A DNA stretch of 64,000 nt from Alphaproteobacteria bacterium (GTDB lineage Bacteria > Myxococcota_A > UBA796 > GCA-2862545), in NCBI GenBank assembly GCA_020632875.1, contig JACKET010000001.1, positions 248,001 to 312,000 of the forward strand, in the 5' to 3' direction. The position numbers and the translations under genes are program-made. Below, piece by piece: positions 61,376 to 64,000 of this stretch. The notes below the pieces were generated by a model. The model saw only the letters and a program-made list of their open reading frames with translations, did no database searches and had not been told where the DNA came from. Positions within the stretch are counted from its first letter, which is position 1; the number at the start of each line of letters is the position of its first letter.

Positions 61376-62515
61376 ATGAGCCAGGGGTACGCCAGGTCCG
61401 CGTTCGCGCTCGCCGCGCTGTGTGCCGCGTGCACGGGCGACGTGGTGGACGACACGGGCGCGCCCACGCCCTTCGTCCCCGAGGTCCCAGCGCCGAAGCC
61501 CGATCCGTGGCGCGTCGACGGGCAGGTCGGCGACCTCACCCTGATCCGACAGGAGGCGAACGTCTCGGCGGGCCGGGTCGTCCGCGTGGCGGGGGTCTTC
61601 GCAGACCGGCTGGACGGGCTCGAGTGGCCCGCCGCGTGCGAGTTCTCCGAGCGGCTGTGCGTCCCCGCGGGCACCCCGCTCGAGACCGAGGTCGACGCGC
61701 TCGCCGCCGGGCTCGACACCGAGGGCGTGCAGTTCGCCTGGCTCGGCGACGAAGTCGTGCTGGACGACCTGATCGCGACCTTCGACGTGAAGCCCGACGG
61801 CCCGCTCGGCGGCTACCGGGGCCGGGTGTCGGGCGAGGGGCTGCTGCTCGACCGCTACCCGCTGGTCCTGTCGGGAGGGGAGTGGGGCGACTTCGACGCC
61901 GAGGCGCTCGTCCCGCTGCCCGAGCGGATCCAGACGTTCTACCCACCCACCGACCGCCCGGTGGCGCTCGAGGGCGAGACGCTCACGCGGTTCCGCTGGG
62001 CGCCGGGCGGCGAGGGCCAGATGGTCCTCACGCTGCGGGGCGCGTCCTGGGCGACGACCCGGCTCCTCGAAGACGACGGCGAGGTGCTGATCGACACGGC
62101 GGGCTGGCGCTGGTCGTCGCCCGTCGACGTGCGCCTGTCGCGCGTCGCCGAGGCCGGCGTGGTCGACGTGAACGGGAACGCGCTCACGCTCCACACCATC
62201 GCCGAGCAGGGCTGGTGCCTCTACGACACCTGCGCGGGCGAGCCCATCGGCGGCATCACGGGCGCGCTCGACTTCGAGTTCTGCTGGTCGCCCACGTCCT
62301 GCGGCGACAGCCGGTGGGTGCTCCACCCCGACGGCACGTGGACGACCCTCGAGGGCTACATCGGCACGTGGGAGTACGACTGCTGCAACGAGCGGATCGA
62401 CCTCTACTTCTCGAGCGGCACGCACTACTGGGGCGAGCGCGACGAGACCGGGTGCTTCGTGGGCGAGATGCTGTCGTGGTCGGGCAACCAGGGCGACTGG
62501 CAGGGCTGCCTGTAG
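61376..62515 (+). CDS. Hypothetical lipoprotein
   Basis: The 379-residue product has a lipobox (ALAALCAACTGD), a Pro-rich linker and a mature part with three Cys-rich regions (CEFSERLC, QGWCLYDTCAGEP, WEYDCCNER), indicating disulfides. No family was recognised. It follows the SDR gene by 25 bp and may share its transcript; it ends 1 bp from the convergent fusion gene. Confidence 0.75.
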   Translation: MSQGYARSAFALAALCAACTGDVVDDTGAPTPFVPEVPAPKPDPWRVDGQVGDLTLIRQEANVSAGRVVRVAGVFADRLDGLEWPAACEFSERLCVPAGTPLETEVDALAAGLDTEGVQFAWLGDEVVLDDLIATFDVKPDGPLGGYRGRVSGEGLLLDRYPLVLSGGEWGDFDAEALVPLPERIQTFYPPTDRPVALEGETLTRFRWAPGGEGQMVLTLRGASWATTRLLEDDGEVLIDTAGWRWSSPVDVRLSRVAEAGVVDVNGNALTLHTIAEQGWCLYDTCAGEPIGGITGALDFEFCWSPTSCGDSRWVLHPDGTWTTLEGYIGTWEYDCCNERIDLYFSSGTHYWGERDETGCFVGEMLSWSGNQGDWQGCL

Positions 62516-62516
62516 C

Positions 62517-64000
62517 TCACAGGGCCTCGAAGGGCGCGCCGATCCGCGCGGCGAGGGTGCGCTCGGCGCTCCCGCCGACCACCACGAGCTTCGCGGGGTC
62601 GAGGCCGTGGACGAGCATCAGGTCGACCGCCATCCCCGGCAGGGGCTTGCGGCACCAGCAGCTCACCGGGCCCGGCGGGTGCGGGCAGATCCGGTGGTCG
62701 ACCACGGGATGACGCGCCAGCGCGGCCCGGACGCGCGCCATCCGCGCGGCATCCGGGGCCCACAGCGCGGCGTACAGCGGGCCGTCGAACGCCGCCCGCT
62801 GCTCCAGCGCGTCGAGGCTCGCGAGGACCCCGCCCGCAGCTCCCCACACGAGCGGCGGAGCCGCGGTGGACACGCGCTCCGCGAAGCCCTCGTCGTCCGT
62901 CAGCGGCTCGAACCGCTGGGCCATCCCGAAGATGACGTTGGGCGCGAACCAGTGCGGCGGGTCGCCCGCCTTCAGCTGCTCGGGCTCCGGGAGGCCCTGC
63001 CCGTCGGCGAGGATCCGGCGTACGGCCTGCACGAGGCACTGATCCACGGGCGTGTCGACGTGTACGGCGCGAACGACGCAGCCGTGCCGTGCAGCGGTCC
63101 GCACGACGCGGTGCCGGAGGTGCCGGTCGGCCCACGTGTTGTCGGTCACCACGGCTCGCTCGCCCGACGCCAGCAGCGCGTCGAGCCGCTGGACGATGCC
63201 GTTCAGCGTGCCGCCGAGCTCGTCGCGATTGAGCCGCGCGTGCCCCGGCACGCCCAGCGCGTGCGTGGTCTTGCCGGAGCCCGGCAGGCCGGCGACCAGC
63301 ACGACCTCGCCGCGTGGGGCGGCCGGCGGACGGGGCGCCCGGACACAGTCGGACTCGGGAATCGCGTCCAGCGCGGCGGCCACGACCTCTTCGGGGACCG
63401 GGCCCATCGCGTCCTCGAGGTGCGCGACGGTCGAGCAGCCGACCACGGGCTCCACGCCGAGGGCCTCGAGCCAGCGGAGGGAGAGGCGCGACGGCGACAC
63501 GCCGGCCTCGAAACAGAGCGCCTTGAACGCCGCGACCTGACGGGACCGGCGCCGGTACCCGCCGAGCGGGCTGTGCGCCTGGACCGCGACGCCGTGGTCC
63601 AGGCACAGGCGCACGATGCCGGCTTCGAGCGCGTCCAGGCGGTGTGGGGACAGCGCGACCTGCACCGTGTCGAGACCGCCGAGCTCGAGCGCGCGCTGCA
63701 CCTCGTGGTACCGGGGGTTCGACAGGCCGAGCGCTCCGATCACCCCGTCCTCGCGGAGCTTCTGCAGGGCACGCCAGCTCCGGTCGAGCCCGACCTCCGG
63801 GTCGACGACGTGGAGGAGGAACCGCGGGATCGTGCCGAGCAGCGCCTGGCTCTCCCGGGCCCGCGTGGACAGGTGTTTCGCGGTGCCGCGCGCCTGCCAT
63901 CGCGGCCCGGTGCGGAGCAATCCGGCCTTCGACTGCACCGGGAGCGGACCGCCCCACGCGGCGATCCGTCGCTCCGTCGCGTGGGGAGGGCCCGCGCCGT
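62517..64000 (-). CDS. Aldo/keto reductase fused to a PNK-like P-loop kinase and a GmhB-like HAD domain (5' end outside window)
   Basis: The frame stays open to the right edge (RRIAAWGGPLPVQSKAGLLR lies before the internal GTG at 63938), so the start is outside. The AKR part has FLLHVVDPEVGLDRSWRAL, GALGLSNPRYHEV and the late VQAHSPLGGY; its catalytic Tyr would be upstream. A polynucleotide-kinase-like domain follows: P-loop AGLPGSGKTT (~63267-63296), RLNRDELGG and VVTDNTWADRH. The C-terminus has a GmhB-type zinc set (CPH...CWCRKPLPGM, ~62652-62687). The HAD nucleophile motif DxD and the GD-x(3-4)-D motif are not seen: the equivalent positions read VWGAAGG and VGGSAERT. Confidence 0.82.
   Translation of the reverse strand, partial: GAGPPHATERRIAAWGGPLPVQSKAGLLRTGPRWQARGTAKHLSTRARESQALLGTIPRFLLHVVDPEVGLDRSWRALQKLREDGVIGALGLSNPRYHEVQRALELGGLDTVQVALSPHRLDALEAGIVRLCLDHGVAVQAHSPLGGYRRRSRQVAAFKALCFEAGVSPSRLSLRWLEALGVEPVVGCSTVAHLEDAMGPVPEEVVAAALDAIPESDCVRAPRPPAAPRGEVVLVAGLPGSGKTTHALGVPGHARLNRDELGGTLNGIVQRLDALLASGERAVVTDNTWADRHLRHRVVRTAARHGCVVRAVHVDTPVDQCLVQAVRRILADGQGLPEPEQLKAGDPPHWFAPNVIFGMAQRFEPLTDDEGFAERVSTAAPPLVWGAAGGVLASLDALEQRAAFDGPLYAALWAPDAARMARVRAALARHPVVDHRICPHPPGPVSCWCRKPLPGMAVDLMLVHGLDPAKLVVVGGSAERTLAARIGAPFEAL

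Overview
The window is a GC-rich, densely coded chromosomal segment from a Gram-negative bacterium, most likely a member of the Myxococcota (former Deltaproteobacteria). The evidence for this is an outer-membrane programme (lpxC, a beta-barrel protein, many lipoproteins), a Ser/Thr protein kinase with PEGA domains, at least five proteins with MopE-type Asp/Cys repeats, and four proteins ending in a MYXO-CTERM-like tail (Cys-Gly-Cys, hydrophobic stretch, Arg cluster). No rRNA, tRNA, CRISPR array, transposase or phage gene was recognised. About 57 protein genes are called. Many neighbours share ATGA, GTGA or TTGA start/stop overlaps, so small translationally coupled operons are common.

Layout. 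1-4.2 kb: a ruvC-ruvA-ruvB operon running into a DUF192 lipoprotein and a lamin-tail-like surface protein with an ~800-bp Asp-X repeat. 4.2-9.6 kb: lpxC, a methyltransferase, small lipoproteins and an unusual element in which a four-helix-bundle (23S rRNA IVS-type) gene sits between inverted hexanucleotide arrays. 8.3-13 kb: a PEGA protein, a TPR protein and a PEGA-tailed Ser/Thr kinase, followed by an inverted heptamer array without a gene. 13.2-16.8 kb: a minus-strand operon of beta-barrel protein, dapA, dapB and two small envelope proteins. 17-23.4 kb: a coupled operon of neutral ceramidase-like lipoprotein, MopE protein and MopE-fibrinogen-like protein. 23.4-32.3 kb: an NlpC/P60-like hydrolase, a large MYXO-CTERM MopE protein, a membrane protein coupled to a DUF58 protein, and a Gly-rich MopE lipoprotein. 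32.3-38.1 kb: glutathionyl-hydroquinone reductase, rsmI, and an operon of lipoprotein, ABC ATPase, permease, DegT-type aminotransferase and prepilin peptidase.

38.1-46 kb: a Ser/Pro-rich W/Y-repeat secreted protein, a DUF2330 MYXO-CTERM protein, trmH, yhbY, two stress/TPR-type proteins and peptide deformylase, then a 43-bp tandem repeat. 46.2-49.7 kb: the most unusual regulatory locus, a MocR/PdxR-type regulator fused to an aminoglycoside-phosphotransferase-fold kinase, divergent from a PPOX-GNAT fusion, with two palindromes between them. 49.7-56.8 kb: an ABC exporter pair, an ECF sigma/anti-sigma pair, a trypsin-like MYXO-CTERM protease coupled to an HtrA protease, and a membrane protein. 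56.9-64 kb: recQ, lipoproteins, a short-chain dehydrogenase and, running off the right edge, an aldo/keto reductase-polynucleotide-kinase-like fusion whose C-terminal GmhB-like HAD domain appears to have lost catalytic acids.

Functionally the region mixes DNA repair (ruvABC, recQ), translation and RNA maintenance (rsmI, trmH, yhbY, def), lysine/peptidoglycan precursor synthesis (dapAB), lipid A synthesis (lpxC) and a large load of lineage-specific surface proteins. The three items most worth follow-up are the IVS-like element and its apparent gene-less relative, the MocR-kinase/PPOX-GNAT locus, and the AKR-kinase-pseudo-HAD fusion.
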